Source of the DNA: Cyclobacteriaceae bacterium
GTDB lineage: Bacteria; Bacteroidota; Bacteroidia; Cytophagales; Cyclobacteriaceae
NCBI GenBank assembly: GCA_019638285.1
Contig: JAHBUB010000001.1
Coordinates: 124,001 to 188,000 of the forward strand
Direction: 5' to 3'
Length of the DNA stretch: 64,000 nt
Shown: positions 19,044 through 28,013 of the stretch, one piece after another
Position numbering within the stretch: position 1 is the first letter of the stretch
Layout of the letters: every line of letters begins with the position of its first letter
Notes under the pieces: model-generated
Told to the model about the DNA's origin: nothing
The model's database searches: none
What the model saw: the letters and a program-made list of their open reading frames with translations, nothing else
Translations under genes and position numbers: made by a program

Positions 19044-19283
19044 TTAACCTCCGCTTACGGGTGGAATAAGGGCAATTTCATCCTTTTCTTTAATGACCAT
19101 GTCATCTTTTGCGTAGGCGTTATTAACAGCTACAAGTAGCGAGTTTAATGATTTCATTTCCGGGAAACGGGCCATTAATTCAAGTTTCAGTTCTCCTACT
19201 TTTTCTCCGTCCATTTCAAAAATTACTTCTTTACCACCGAGGATGTCCCGTGTGATTCCAAATGTTTTAAGGCTGTATTTCAT
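19044..19283 (-). CDS. moaD: Molybdopterin synthase sulfur carrier subunit MoaD
   Basis: 79 residues with a ubiquitin-like fold and the C-terminal PPVSGG, whose last glycine carries the thiocarboxylate. It donates sulfur to MoaE. It is upstream of moaE on the minus strand and divergent from moaA across a 239-bp gap. Confidence 0.95.
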   Translation of the reverse strand: MKYSLKTFGITRDILGGKEVIFEMDGEKVGELKLELMARFPEMKSLNSLLVAVNNAYAKDDMVIKEKDEIALIPPVSGG

Positions 19284-19405
19284 CTGTTAATAATTTGGTC
19301 TGTAAGTCAGATGTCTATCCTTCTTTACGTGGTTAATTTCTTGGTTTTAGATTCAATTACCATCAGTATACCAAGAATTATATGAATTTGTTCCCTTTTG
19401 TGGAT

Positions 19406-19413
19406 TAGTTTTG
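19406..19413 (+). promoter_or_regulatory. -7 promoter element (TAGTTTTG) for moaA
   Basis: A perfect TAnnTTTG on the plus strand in the moaD/moaA divergent gap. A TTTG at 19387-19390 could serve as a short-spaced -33 box (15 bp). The predicted transcript starts at about 19419-19420, right at the ATG of a 30-codon open frame. Confidence 0.55.
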
Positions 19414-19419
19414 TTCAAT

Positions 19420-19512
19420 ATGAAAGGATTTACTCATCTTGGCATACGCATTAATGCTCTTTTTCTTAATGGGTTAGAGCAACCTTTAGGATTTGAAATG
19501 GGTTATGAATAA
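19420..19512 (+). CDS. Possible 30-aa leader peptide upstream of moaA
   Basis: An open frame of 30 codons starting MKGFTHLGIRIN and ending in TAA 10 bases before the moaA start. Its ATG begins 6 bases after the -7 element, so it would be translated from a leaderless end. There is no signal peptide and no recognisable motif. It may be a leader peptide, a small protein or chance. Confidence 0.3.
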   Translation: MKGFTHLGIRINALFLNGLEQPLGFEMGYE

Positions 19513-19522
19513 GAATTGAAGG

Positions 19523-20512
19523 ATGCTATTTGATAATCACGGCAGGCAAATTAATTACGTTAGAATTGCGGTAACCGATCGCTGCAATTTGAGGTGTTTT
19601 TATTGTATGCCGGAAGAAGGGATCCAATACATGCCCAAAAAAAACTTACTTTCCTTTGAAGAAATTGTAAGGTTGGTAACATTGCTAGCCAAAATGGGCA
19701 TTTCTAAAGTCCGATTTACTGGGGGTGAGCCTTTTGTAAGAAAGGATTTTATGCGCCTTGTGAAAACTGTTTCCACCATTAACGGAATAACAGGAATACA
19801 TATCACCACAAATGGAGTGCTTGCTGCTCCCTATATAAACGAGTTAAAACAAGCCGGAGTAAAATCTGTAAACCTAAGTCTTGATACGCTTGATAAGGAA
19901 AGGTTCAAAAACATCACACGCAGAGACGAATTTGATGCGGTGATGGAAACACTAAACTTGTTGTTGGCTGAAAACATTGAAGTAAAATTAAACACGGTAG
20001 TAGTAGAGGGTAAGAATATTGAAGACATCCTTCCATTGGTAGCGTTTACCCAAAATAACCCTGTTTCGATAAGATTCATTGAAGAGATGCCTTTTAATGG
20101 GGATGGGAGCCGCCATCCGATCCTTAATTGGACACATCATAAGATAATAGATCATATTAAATCCACTTATCCTTTGTTGAGCAAATTGAAAGATGAGGCT
20201 AACTCAACATCTTACAATTATTCAATTCCCGGACATCGGGGAAATGTGGGAGTGATAGCAGCCTATAGCCGTACATTCTGTGGTACCTGCGACCGTATTC
20301 GTATCACAGCCCAGGGAACGCTAAAAACCTGCTTGTATGACAACGGAGTACTAAATATTCGCGATTTGATACGTGCAGGAGCATCGGATAATGAGTTAGA
20401 GAAAACACTCTTAAAAGCATTTAAAAATAGGGCAAAAGATGGGTTTGAAGCTGAGCGTAATAGGAATGTAGGAGAGGATGTGTCAGAATCCATGTCTACC
20501 ATTGGTGGATAA
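19523..20512 (+). CDS. moaA: GTP 3',8-cyclase MoaA
   Basis: 329 residues. The radical-SAM cluster motif CNLRCFYC is near the N-terminus, FTGGEP follows, and the second [4Fe-4S] site FCGTCDR...LKTC lies in the C-terminal half. The protein ends in the conserved GG tail (STIGG). It cyclises GTP in the first step of Moco synthesis. It is divergent from moaD-moaE, downstream of a possible leader peptide. Confidence 0.97.
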   Translation: MLFDNHGRQINYVRIAVTDRCNLRCFYCMPEEGIQYMPKKNLLSFEEIVRLVTLLAKMGISKVRFTGGEPFVRKDFMRLVKTVSTINGITGIHITTNGVLAAPYINELKQAGVKSVNLSLDTLDKERFKNITRRDEFDAVMETLNLLLAENIEVKLNTVVVEGKNIEDILPLVAFTQNNPVSIRFIEEMPFNGDGSRHPILNWTHHKIIDHIKSTYPLLSKLKDEANSTSYNYSIPGHRGNVGVIAAYSRTFCGTCDRIRITAQGTLKTCLYDNGVLNIRDLIRAGASDNELEKTLLKAFKNRAKDGFEAERNRNVGEDVSESMSTIGG

Positions 20513-20587
20513 TCCAACCTTCTTCCAGTCGATTAGTACAAAATTTTTATTTGCTTTCTTACCTTGCAGAACCTAAATACTGAATTT

Positions 20588-21118
20588 ATGAAGATAGTTC
20601 TTACGATTACTTTTCTTGCTTTGGTCTCCCTTGGCCATAGCCAAAATATGGTTAATCCAATTATTAAGAATTATGGGGGTGTTTACGATTTGCCCGATGC
20701 AGATGAAAAAATTGACCCCACACTGGATTATAAGATTGTGGTAGAAGTAGTGCGAGCAAGTGAAAAACCAGAGGATGTGAACTGGGCATTAAACAATGTT
20801 GCACGCTTATTGAATTTACATGCCATGGCAGGCGTGCCAAAAGATAAATTGCATGTGATATTGGCGGTTCACGGTGCCGCAGCTTTTACGGTACGAAATA
20901 ATGAGGAATACAAAAAGGAATACGGTGTAGACAACCCCAATCTTGGTATCTATAAAGAACTACAGGATGCTGGAGTAAAAATAGTGGTGTGTGGTCAATC
21001 GCTTATTGCCCGGAAAATTGACAAAGACAAGATGGTGCCAGGTATTAAAGTGGCATCGTCCATGCTCACCACCATGACTACCTACCAACTTAAGGGGTAC
21101 GCGATGCTGATTTTCTAA
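20588..21118 (+). CDS. Exported DsrE/DsrF-like protein
   Basis: 176 residues from ATG 20588. This start gives a proper signal peptide (MKIVLTITFLALVSLGHSQ); the upstream ATG at 20564 would bury it. The mature part has the DsrE fold pattern: VILAVHGAAAFTVRNN, LQDAGVKIVVCGQSLIARKI and SSMLTTMTTYQLKGYAML. Cys in VVCGQS matches the position of the reactive cysteine in sulfur-relay relatives. Predicted periplasmic; function unknown. It follows moaA but with its own likely start region. Confidence 0.8.
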   Translation: MKIVLTITFLALVSLGHSQNMVNPIIKNYGGVYDLPDADEKIDPTLDYKIVVEVVRASEKPEDVNWALNNVARLLNLHAMAGVPKDKLHVILAVHGAAAFTVRNNEEYKKEYGVDNPNLGIYKELQDAGVKIVVCGQSLIARKIDKDKMVPGIKVASSMLTTMTTYQLKGYAMLIF

Positions 21119-21205
21119 TTCATCACCCGCTATTCTTTTATGGGGAGTGTTTCAGCTATGACCTTGCTCCAAATATTCCCTATTTTGCAGGTCTAACTAT
21201 TTTGC

Positions 21206-23638
21206 ATGAAGAAAATTAATTTCAAAGAACACGTACTGCCACATTTGGTAGCTGTCATTGTATTTCTAATTGTAACTATTTTCTTTTTTAACCCTGTATT
21301 TTTTGATAATAAATCAATTAGTCAGCATGACATACAGCAATGGGAAGCATCTTCTAAATCGTTAAGGGATTACCGTGCGGCCTCAGGAGAGGAAGGGCTC
21401 TGGGCAACTTCTATCTTCAGCGGTATGCCGGCCTATCTTGTTAACCTGGAATGGAGCAATGGGGTGACAGTTGCCATTAAAAATGTATTGTCTATTGGTT
21501 TGCCTCATCCGGTAGTAAATATTTATTGGGCATTTCTTAGTTATTATATTCTGTTATTGGCATTCAGGGTGCGACCCATGCTGGCCATTGCAGGAGCTCT
21601 TGCATTTGGGCTTTCGTCATACATGATCATCGGTATTGCTGCGGGGCATAATGCGCGAATAGGAGCCATCGCTTTTATGCCACTGGTGATGGCCGGAATT
21701 CATCTTGCATTTACAAACAAGAGAATTCTGGGCTTTGGAGTTACATCACTTGGCCTGGCAATGCATTTGCGTGAAAACCATTTGCAGATGACCTATTATT
21801 TGTTGTTGATAGTACTTGTCTATGGGCTTATTCATCTTATTGAGGCAATCCGTAAAAAAAATATTCTTCCGTTCTTTAAGAACCTTGGCGTACTGATTCC
21901 CGCTGCGGTTTTGGCAGTAGGTACATTTATCGGTCCTTTATGGGCAATTAGCGAGTACAGTGAATACTCTATTAGAGGAAAATCTGAGTTGACATCTTCA
22001 GCCCAATCACCAGGTGGGCTGAGTCGTGACTATGCTTTTGCATACAGCAGTGGAATGTTGGAAACGATTACCGTGATGATTCCTGATTTTTATGGAGGCA
22101 GTAGTTCTAATTTTTTGGTGCAAGATGATGAAAGTGCCACCTACAAGGCGCTGACGCAAAATGGAGATAATAATATGGCCAATCAATTGGCACGTTACAC
22201 CTTGGCCTATTGGGGTCCCCAATCATTAACTGCACCCTACTATGGAGGAGCAATTACATGTTTTCTTTTTGTGTTGGGTATTGTATTTGCTGAAAAAAAA
22301 TACGTTTGGTGGTTGGTGTCGGTGAGTGCATTGGGTATTATGTTCAGTTGGGGAAGCCACTTTGAAGCATTTAACTATTTCGTTTTCGATTACTTGCCAG
22401 GCTATAATAAATTCAGGTCTGTCACCTTTGCAATTATTATTCTCTTATTCTCCATGCCATTGCTCGGTATGCTGGGGTTAGAGAAGTTTTTTGAAACGGG
22501 TTTGAATAAAGAAACTAAGAAAAAACTAATAATCGCATTTTCATTCACAGGAGGGCTTTGTCTTTTGATTTGGCTGTTTGCCGGAATGGCCAGCTTTATG
22601 CGAGAGGGAGAGTCGCAACTACCGGTTTGGTTTCTCAATGCGCTAAAGGATGACAGAAGATCGTTGCTGAGAGCCGATGCGTTTAGGTCCTTCTCTTTTA
22701 TATTGGCTGTATTTATTCTTTTGTTCTTTGATGTAAGAAAGCGGATATCCCAATTTGGATTCTATGCACTTCTCATTTTTATGGTCTCCATGGATTTGTC
22801 GATAGTTGACCATAGATACTTTTCGACAGATAACTATCAAAGAAAGAGAACCAGCAATTTTATACCAACGGATGCGGATCAGGAAATAATGAAGGACAAA
22901 AGTGTTTTTAGGGTTTATAATTTACAAGAACCTTTTAGCACAGAAGGAGGAACTTCTTACTATCACAATTCATTGGGCGGATATCATGGCGCCAAAATCA
23001 GACGGTATCAGGATTTGTACGACTCCTGCCTGAGTGAAGAAACAAATGAGTTTATTACAGATGCACAGGCCGGTCATTTACAGTTTGAGAATTATGGCGT
23101 GCTAAACATGCTCAACACGAAATACATCATGTTCGGGCCAGACAAAGGAAACATTATCCCTAATCCTGCTGCAAATGGAAATGCATGGTTTGTTAGCAAA
23201 ATTATCAATGTCAGTTCTCCCGCAGAGGAACTGGACAAAGTATGTGAAGTGGATACCCGCACTACTGCCGTGGTTGATAACTCAAAATTCAAGGTTGGGA
23301 TTCCGCAAGTGGATAGTCTCGCTGGCATTCAATTAATTGAGATGACACCACCGTATTTAAAATACCAGTCTTCATCCACAACTGGCGGACTGGTTGTGTT
23401 TTCTGAAATCTATTATCCAAAAGGATGGGTAGCCACTATTGATGGAAAGGAAGCGCCTATTCTCAGGGCAAACTATGTGTTGCGTGCGTTGGAGATTCCA
23501 GCCGGCAATCATCAGATCGAATTTAGATTCGAACCAAAACCCTACCTGATTGGCAACAAAATTACCATGGCTTCATCATGGGTATTGTTGCTAGTGGTAC
23601 TCGGAAGTATTGGATGGAGCTTTCGGAAAGAACAGTGA
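21206..23638 (+). CDS. YfhO-family multipass membrane protein
   Basis: 810 residues with about a dozen hydrophobic helices in residues 10-545 and one at the C-terminus (about 785-805). The soluble part between them includes the family-typical stretch FSEIYYPKGWVATIDGKEAP. The first extracytoplasmic loop (SQHDIQQWEASS, then TSIFSGMPAYLV) is typical of YfhO proteins in Bacteroidota. YfhO proteins resemble GT-C glycosyltransferases and take part in lipoteichoic acid glycosylation in Bacillus; the substrate here is unknown. Confidence 0.88.
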   Translation: MKKINFKEHVLPHLVAVIVFLIVTIFFFNPVFFDNKSISQHDIQQWEASSKSLRDYRAASGEEGLWATSIFSGMPAYLVNLEWSNGVTVAIKNVLSIGLPHPVVNIYWAFLSYYILLLAFRVRPMLAIAGALAFGLSSYMIIGIAAGHNARIGAIAFMPLVMAGIHLAFTNKRILGFGVTSLGLAMHLRENHLQMTYYLLLIVLVYGLIHLIEAIRKKNILPFFKNLGVLIPAAVLAVGTFIGPLWAISEYSEYSIRGKSELTSSAQSPGGLSRDYAFAYSSGMLETITVMIPDFYGGSSSNFLVQDDESATYKALTQNGDNNMANQLARYTLAYWGPQSLTAPYYGGAITCFLFVLGIVFAEKKYVWWLVSVSALGIMFSWGSHFEAFNYFVFDYLPGYNKFRSVTFAIIILLFSMPLLGMLGLEKFFETGLNKETKKKLIIAFSFTGGLCLLIWLFAGMASFMREGESQLPVWFLNALKDDRRSLLRADAFRSFSFILAVFILLFFDVRKRISQFGFYALLIFMVSMDLSIVDHRYFSTDNYQRKRTSNFIPTDADQEIMKDKSVFRVYNLQEPFSTEGGTSYYHNSLGGYHGAKIRRYQDLYDSCLSEETNEFITDAQAGHLQFENYGVLNMLNTKYIMFGPDKGNIIPNPAANGNAWFVSKIINVSSPAEELDKVCEVDTRTTAVVDNSKFKVGIPQVDSLAGIQLIEMTPPYLKYQSSSTTGGLVVFSEIYYPKGWVATIDGKEAPILRANYVLRALEIPAGNHQIEFRFEPKPYLIGNKITMASSWVLLLVVLGSIGWSFRKEQ

Positions 23639-23723
23639 TGGTTATGTTTGAATCCAATGAAAGTAGATTAGGTGCACAATAAAATTGGCCACTCATTTTT
23701 AACAAGTGATGGGTCTTTTGCTA

Positions 23724-23731
23724 TACATTTG
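23724..23731 (+). promoter_or_regulatory. -7 promoter element (TACATTTG) for the YkgJ-like gene
   Basis: A perfect TAnnTTTG, 25 bases upstream of the TTG start at 23757. No TTG at the ideal -33 spacing. Confidence 0.5.
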
Positions 23732-23756
23732 CCTTGCTCCATTATTGAGCAACTGA

Positions 23757-24350
23757 TTGAATATAGAGCAACTTGTCCACGATGTAGAAGATGTATATCT
23801 CAAGTTGGACGAAGAAATAGCTACTTTTAAGAAACGCTCCGGCCTGGGTTGTAAATCAGGTTGTGGAAAATGTTGCCTAAAGCCCGATATAGAGGCTACT
23901 GCTCTCGAATTTATACCTTTTGCCTATCAGCTTTACAAACAAGGGAAAGCTATTGCTTGGCTCGAAAATCCATTATTAGGTAATTCGCTATGTGCTATTC
24001 TTGATTCTAACATGAGCGGAGTGGGGCATTGTACCGCTTACCAATACAGGGGAATGATTTGCCGACTATTCGGGTTTTCAGCAAAATTGAACAAGTACGG
24101 ACACAAGGAACTCATTACCTGCCGGGTAATAAAAACAGAACAACCCGAGACTTTTATTGCTGCCTATGCAGAAACCGTGGCAGGTGCCAATGTGCCACTA
24201 ATGAGAGATTATTACATGAAAATGTATGCTATTGACTGGGAGTTGAGTCAAAAATTTTATCCCATTAATGATGCTATTAAAAAGGCAATCGAAACCGTTT
24301 TGCATTATTATGCCTATCGAGAAGAAGAAGGACTAGCCGCTGCTGAGTAG
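23757..24350 (+). CDS. YkgJ-family cysteine cluster protein
   Basis: 197 residues. The family signature is the cysteine cluster CKSGCGKCC at about 32-40, then a later cysteine pair (C-x-AYQYRGMIC region) thought to bind a metal or Fe-S centre. Start choice: an in-frame TGA immediately precedes TTG 23757, and no ATG occurs before the cysteine cluster, so TTG is the likely initiator. Function of the family is not established. Monocistronic. Confidence 0.85.
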   Translation: MNIEQLVHDVEDVYLKLDEEIATFKKRSGLGCKSGCGKCCLKPDIEATALEFIPFAYQLYKQGKAIAWLENPLLGNSLCAILDSNMSGVGHCTAYQYRGMICRLFGFSAKLNKYGHKELITCRVIKTEQPETFIAAYAETVAGANVPLMRDYYMKMYAIDWELSQKFYPINDAIKKAIETVLHYYAYREEEGLAAAE

Positions 24351-24389
24351 CATGCCGATTTGACCGGAAGCATTTTTATATAAGATTTT

Positions 24390-24596
24390 TTACCGAATTG
24401 GTGAATGAAACTCAATTTTTTCAATAAATCCCTTTAAAAATTCAGGAGACGCAAAACTGGTAGTCGGCTGAAGCGTATTTTTATTTGTCTTTTGAAGCCC
24501 AAAGGAGTGATCTCTGACCATTATAGTGGTGAGCGCTACAATCACTGCGATGAGGATGCCGAAAAGCAGGACTAAGTCTTTATTTGAGAGTTTCAT
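24390..24596 (-). CDS. Small membrane-anchored protein (68 aa), unknown
   Basis: 68 residues from ATG 24596 (a GTG two codons upstream is also in frame). An N-terminal MKLSNKD is followed by one hydrophobic helix (LVLLFGILIAVIVALTTIMV) and a polar tail of about 40 residues. It is convergent with the YkgJ-like gene. A perfect -7 element 13 bases upstream supports expression. No family recognised. Confidence 0.6.
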   Translation of the reverse strand: MKLSNKDLVLLFGILIAVIVALTTIMVRDHSFGLQKTNKNTLQPTTSFASPEFLKGFIEKIEFHSPIR

Positions 24597-24609
24597 TTTC
24601 ACTTCAAAG

Positions 24610-24617
24610 CAAATCTA
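24610..24617 (-). promoter_or_regulatory. -7 promoter element (TAGATTTG) for the 68-aa membrane protein
   Basis: A perfect TAnnTTTG on the minus strand, 13 bases before ATG 24596. No clear -33 box. Confidence 0.45.
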
Positions 24618-24824
24618 CCAAACCCTATGCCACTGTTGAAATCGTCCATCTTGCGGTAATTTGAAACTTTACACCCCCTATTTTGTTCACTAATGAACAA
24701 TCATGAAAAGTTATCGTACATATATCATAGTACCAGGAAATATGGCCAAGGTTACTCTTGGACTCATTTTTACCATTAAGGTTTAGTGACGGGGGCTTGG
24801 GTACGATAATTGAATGAACTTTTG

Positions 24825-24855
24825 TTGAATAAAGGGCTGATTTCTAATAAATTTG
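24825..24855 (+). promoter_or_regulatory. Promoter of the thioredoxin-like gene (TTG-N20-TAAATTTG)
   Basis: -33 TTG (24825-24827), 20-bp spacer and -7 TAAATTTG (24848-24855), all matching consensus. The ATG at 24863 starts just 7 bases after the -7 box, so a leaderless or almost leaderless mRNA is predicted. Confidence 0.8.
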
Positions 24856-24862
24856 TTGTGCA

Positions 24863-25447
24863 ATGACCAATTTTAAAAAGATAAGTATTTTTCTATTTCT
24901 GCTTTCAGGATCGTTTGCGGCTCCAACCGCTTATGGTCAGGTGCAGTCCGTAGCGCTTACCCCTGCAGAGGAAAGTCCTGTAAAATGGATGACTTTTGAA
25001 GAAGCAATTGAAAAATCCAAAAAGGAAAAAAGAAAGATTTTTATAGATGTGTACACCGATTGGTGTGGCTGGTGCAAGGTGATGGACAAGAATACTTTTA
25101 GTGAACCAAACGTTGCCAAAATCCTTAATGAACAGTTTTATCCTGTGAAATTTGATGCCGAACAAAAAGAAGATGTAGTGTTTAATGGTACTACTTTCAA
25201 GTTTGTGCCTTCCGGAAGTAAAGGCTATCATCAATTAGCTGCTGCATTGCTTAACAACCAATTATCGTATCCAACTGTAGTTTTTCTTGATGAAGATTTT
25301 AGAATGATTCAGCCATTGGCTGGATATCAAAAAGCACCTGAGTTTCACAAGATCATCCAATTCATTGGTGGTGACTTCTATAAAAATACGAAGTGGGACC
25401 AATGGCAAACTATTTATAAATCACCTTATGTAGGTTCGCAGGACTAG
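24863..25447 (+). CDS. Exported thioredoxin-like protein
   Basis: 194 residues: a signal peptide (1-26, ending AYG-Q) followed by a thioredoxin fold with the redox motif DWCGWCKVMD (Cys68, Cys71). Later come FNGTTFKFVPSGSKGYHQLA and a LSYPTVVFLDED segment with the cis-Pro. It is of the Thioredoxin_7/DUF255-like type and probably acts as a periplasmic reductant or isomerase. It has its own promoter and a strong shared terminator. Confidence 0.9.
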   Translation: MTNFKKISIFLFLLSGSFAAPTAYGQVQSVALTPAEESPVKWMTFEEAIEKSKKEKRKIFIDVYTDWCGWCKVMDKNTFSEPNVAKILNEQFYPVKFDAEQKEDVVFNGTTFKFVPSGSKGYHQLAAALLNNQLSYPTVVFLDEDFRMIQPLAGYQKAPEFHKIIQFIGGDFYKNTKWDQWQTIYKSPYVGSQD

Positions 25448-25461
25448 CGCTATACAAAGCT

Positions 25462-25507
25462 AAAAACACAAAAGGCTTCAGAGTATTCTGAGGCCTTTTG
25501 TGTTTTT
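25462..25507. terminator. Strong bidirectional terminator
   Basis: A long stem of AAAAACACAAAAGGC... pairing with ...GGCCTTTTGTGTTTTT (small internal mismatch, GTAT loop) lies between the convergent thioredoxin-like gene and queA. A/T-tracts on both arms let it work in both directions. Confidence 0.9.
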
Positions 25508-25526
25508 AGGGAATTATGAATTTTTT

Positions 25527-26573
25527 TTATATGATCAGCATGGCATCACCATAGGTAAGAAATTTATACTTCTCCTTTTTGGCTACCTGATAGGCATTCA
25601 TCACCTGGTCATAACCACCAAATGCAGCTGTCATCATCAGTAAGGTAGACTCAGGCATATGGAAATTGGTAATCATGGCACTACAAATCTTAAAATCATA
25701 AGGTGGAAAGATAAACTTATCGGTCCATCCGCTGCGCTCTTTCAATCTATTGCCTGCAGAAACAGCAGACTCTAAAGCCCGCATGGTGGTGGTGCCTACG
25801 GCACATACACGCTTTCTATCTTCAATGGCTTGGTTTACCATTTTCACACACTCCTCACCCACTATATAATTCTCAGAATCCATTTTATGTTTGGTAAGGT
25901 CTTCCACGTCAACCTGACGGAAAGTGCCCAACCCTATGTGAAGGGTAATGAATGACATGTCTACCCCTTTAATTTGTAGACGTTTTAGCAATTGTTTGGT
26001 AAAGTGCATGCCCGCAGTAGGTGCAGAAACAGCTCCTTTATTTTTGGCGTATATTGTTTGGAAGCGTTCTTTGTCCGAAGGTTCTATTTTGCGTTTAATA
26101 TATTTTGGTAGTGGTGTTTCACCCAAAGATTCAACAATCTTAGAAAAAGCTTCCGAGTCACCATCGAACAAGAAACGGATGGTACGGCCACGCGAGGTAG
26201 TGTTGTCGATTACCTCTGCCACCAGATCGCCATCTCCGAAATACAATTTATTGCCCACCCTTATTTTACGGGCCGGGTCTACCAAAACATCCCATAAGTG
26301 CATTTCGGCATTTAACTCACGAAGTAAAAAAACTTCAATTTTTGCACCGGTTTTTTCTTTTCGCCCGTACAAACGTGCCGGGAATACCATGGTATCGTTA
26401 CCCACCAGAAGATCTCCTTCATTGAAATAGTCTACAACATCCTTGAAGGTTTTGTGTTCAATTTCACCGGTATTCCGGTGCAATACCATTAATCGCGACT
26501 CGTCTCTATTTTCCGCAGGATGGGAAGAAATAAGATTATTGGGAAGATCAAACTTAAATTTGGATAACTTCAT
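25527..26573 (-). CDS. queA: tRNA S-adenosylmethionine ribosyltransferase-isomerase QueA
   Basis: 348 residues, the normal length. Family features: [21 protein letters not shown] at the N-terminus (seen in part), [48 protein letters not shown] and [16 protein letters not shown]. It transfers the ribosyl part of SAM to preQ1 in tRNA during queuosine synthesis. Divergent from an ABC permease gene. Confidence 0.97.
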   Translation of the reverse strand: MKLSKFKFDLPNNLISSHPAENRDESRLMVLHRNTGEIEHKTFKDVVDYFNEGDLLVGNDTMVFPARLYGRKEKTGAKIEVFLLRELNAEMHLWDVLVDPARKIRVGNKLYFGDGDLVAEVIDNTTSRGRTIRFLFDGDSEAFSKIVESLGETPLPKYIKRKIEPSDKERFQTIYAKNKGAVSAPTAGMHFTKQLLKRLQIKGVDMSFITLHIGLGTFRQVDVEDLTKHKMDSENYIVGEECVKMVNQAIEDRKRVCAVGTTTMRALESAVSAGNRLKERSGWTDKFIFPPYDFKICSAMITNFHMPESTLLMMTAAFGGYDQVMNAYQVAKKEKYKFLTYGDAMLII

Positions 26574-26618
26574 ACTTTTACATCAAGCCCATAGTAGGGG
26601 CATTCTAAATCGAAGTTG

Positions 26619-26626
26619 CAAAAGTA
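26619..26626 (-). promoter_or_regulatory. -7 promoter element (TACTTTTG) for queA
   Basis: A perfect TAnnTTTG on the minus strand, 45 bases before the queA start. No -33 box at ideal spacing was seen. Confidence 0.45.
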
Positions 26627-26691
26627 ATGATTTGTTTTAATTAATGCCTTTTATGTAACCCAAAATCAATTCAAACGTCTTTAGGGTATTT

Positions 26692-27954
26692 ATGCTAACA
26701 TTACGACTCATCTTTGAAAGTTTTCGATTTGCCATTGGGGCACTGAAAGTCAATCTATTGCGGACTGTACTGTCTCTTCTGGGAGTAACAGTCGGCATTT
26801 TTGCCATAATCGCAGTCTTTACCATCGTTGACTCACTGGAACGCAACATTAAGGATAGTTTTTCTTTTTTGGGATCTGGAGTGATTTACGTGGAGAAATG
26901 GCCATTTCCTGGAAGTGATGGAAGTGAATTTAAATGGTGGGAATATTGGAACAGGCCCAATGCATCCTATAATGAATTCAAATTCTTGCAGACGAACCTT
27001 CAACAACAGCAAGCGTTGACCATTTTTGCGGCCAGAGGCAATGCAGTGATAAGGAGAGGGAGCAGTAGTATTGGACAGATAGGTTTACGAGGAATAGGTG
27101 CCGGTTATGAAGATGTGTTTGATATCAATATTGAGGAGGGAAGGTACTTTACCTTTGACGAGATAGAGGGTGGACGCCCAGTAGCCATACTTGGTTACGA
27201 GGTAGCCAAAGCACTTTTTCCTAATGATCGAAACCCTATTGGCGAAAGTATTAAGGTCAAAAACATCAAGTATATAGTAGTAGGGGTACAAAAGCGGGAA
27301 GGACAAAGTTTTTTAGGTACACCAAGCAACGACTACGGATGCTTTATTCCATATAATTCTTTCAGAAGACTTTACCAGACGGGAACCGGTGCCTGGGATG
27401 AAACTTCATCGCGCATTGGGGTCAAAGGAAAGGAGTCAGATGTCGGTTTAGTAGAGTTGGAAAATGAGATGCGTGGGTTATTGCGCAGCAAACGGGGGCT
27501 CCGACCTTTGGATAAGGATAATTTTGCCTTGAATCGTCCTGAGGCGCTGGCCAACGTAATCAGTGGACTTTTTGATGTGGTGGGGGTTGCTGGTTGGATT
27601 ATTGGTGGTTTCTCTATTCTGGTGGGCGGTTTTGGTATTGCCAATATTATGTTTGTGTCGGTAAAAGAAAGAACAGGTATTATTGGGTTGCAGAAAAGTC
27701 TGGGGTCAAAGAATTACTTTATCCTATTTCAGTTTTTGTTTGAAGCTGTCTTTCTGAGCTTGATTGGTGGGCTTACTGGAATCTTTCTCGTCTTTTTATT
27801 AACGTTTGCTCCGTTTGGCAGCCTTGAGGTTATCTTAAGTGTAAAGAATATCGTTTTGGGTCTGGGGGTTTCTTGTATAATAGGTGTGGTATCAGGTATT
27901 GTACCTGCAGCCATGGCGGCACGACTTGATCCAGTGGAGGCCATTCGGGCATAA
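26692..27954 (+). CDS. MacB/FtsX-type ABC transporter permease
   Basis: 420 residues: one N-terminal helix (about 20-45), a periplasmic MacB-like core domain (about 46-280), then three C-terminal helices of the FtsX domain (GWIIGGFSILVGGFGIANIMFVSVKERTGIIGLQKSLG; the quoted part is in pieces around 300-345). This topology fits lipoprotein or efflux MacB-type exporters. No ATPase gene is adjacent, so its partner must be elsewhere. Substrate unknown. Confidence 0.88.
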   Translation: MLTLRLIFESFRFAIGALKVNLLRTVLSLLGVTVGIFAIIAVFTIVDSLERNIKDSFSFLGSGVIYVEKWPFPGSDGSEFKWWEYWNRPNASYNEFKFLQTNLQQQQALTIFAARGNAVIRRGSSSIGQIGLRGIGAGYEDVFDINIEEGRYFTFDEIEGGRPVAILGYEVAKALFPNDRNPIGESIKVKNIKYIVVGVQKREGQSFLGTPSNDYGCFIPYNSFRRLYQTGTGAWDETSSRIGVKGKESDVGLVELENEMRGLLRSKRGLRPLDKDNFALNRPEALANVISGLFDVVGVAGWIIGGFSILVGGFGIANIMFVSVKERTGIIGLQKSLGSKNYFILFQFLFEAVFLSLIGGLTGIFLVFLLTFAPFGSLEVILSVKNIVLGLGVSCIIGVVSGIVPAAMAARLDPVEAIRA

Positions 27955-27962
27955 AAAAATAC

Positions 27963-27984
27963 GCCAGATCAAAATTGATCTGGC
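27963..27984. terminator. Bidirectional terminator between ABC permease and recA
   Basis: A perfect 10-bp stem GCCAGATCAA/TTGATCTGGC with a 2-base AA centre, flanked by ATAAAAAAATAC on the left and ATCTTTTTTTATT on the right. It serves both convergent genes. Confidence 0.9.
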
Positions 27985-28013
27985 ATCTTTTTTTATTGAA
28001 GCAATTTGAAAGC

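Noticed and set aside
19284-19405. Moco riboswitch in the moaD/moaA gap
   Set aside because: No characteristic long stem-loop arrangement was visible.
24703-24786. 27-codon frame upstream of the thioredoxin-like gene
   Set aside because: No promoter or ribosome site in front and no membrane or motif pattern.
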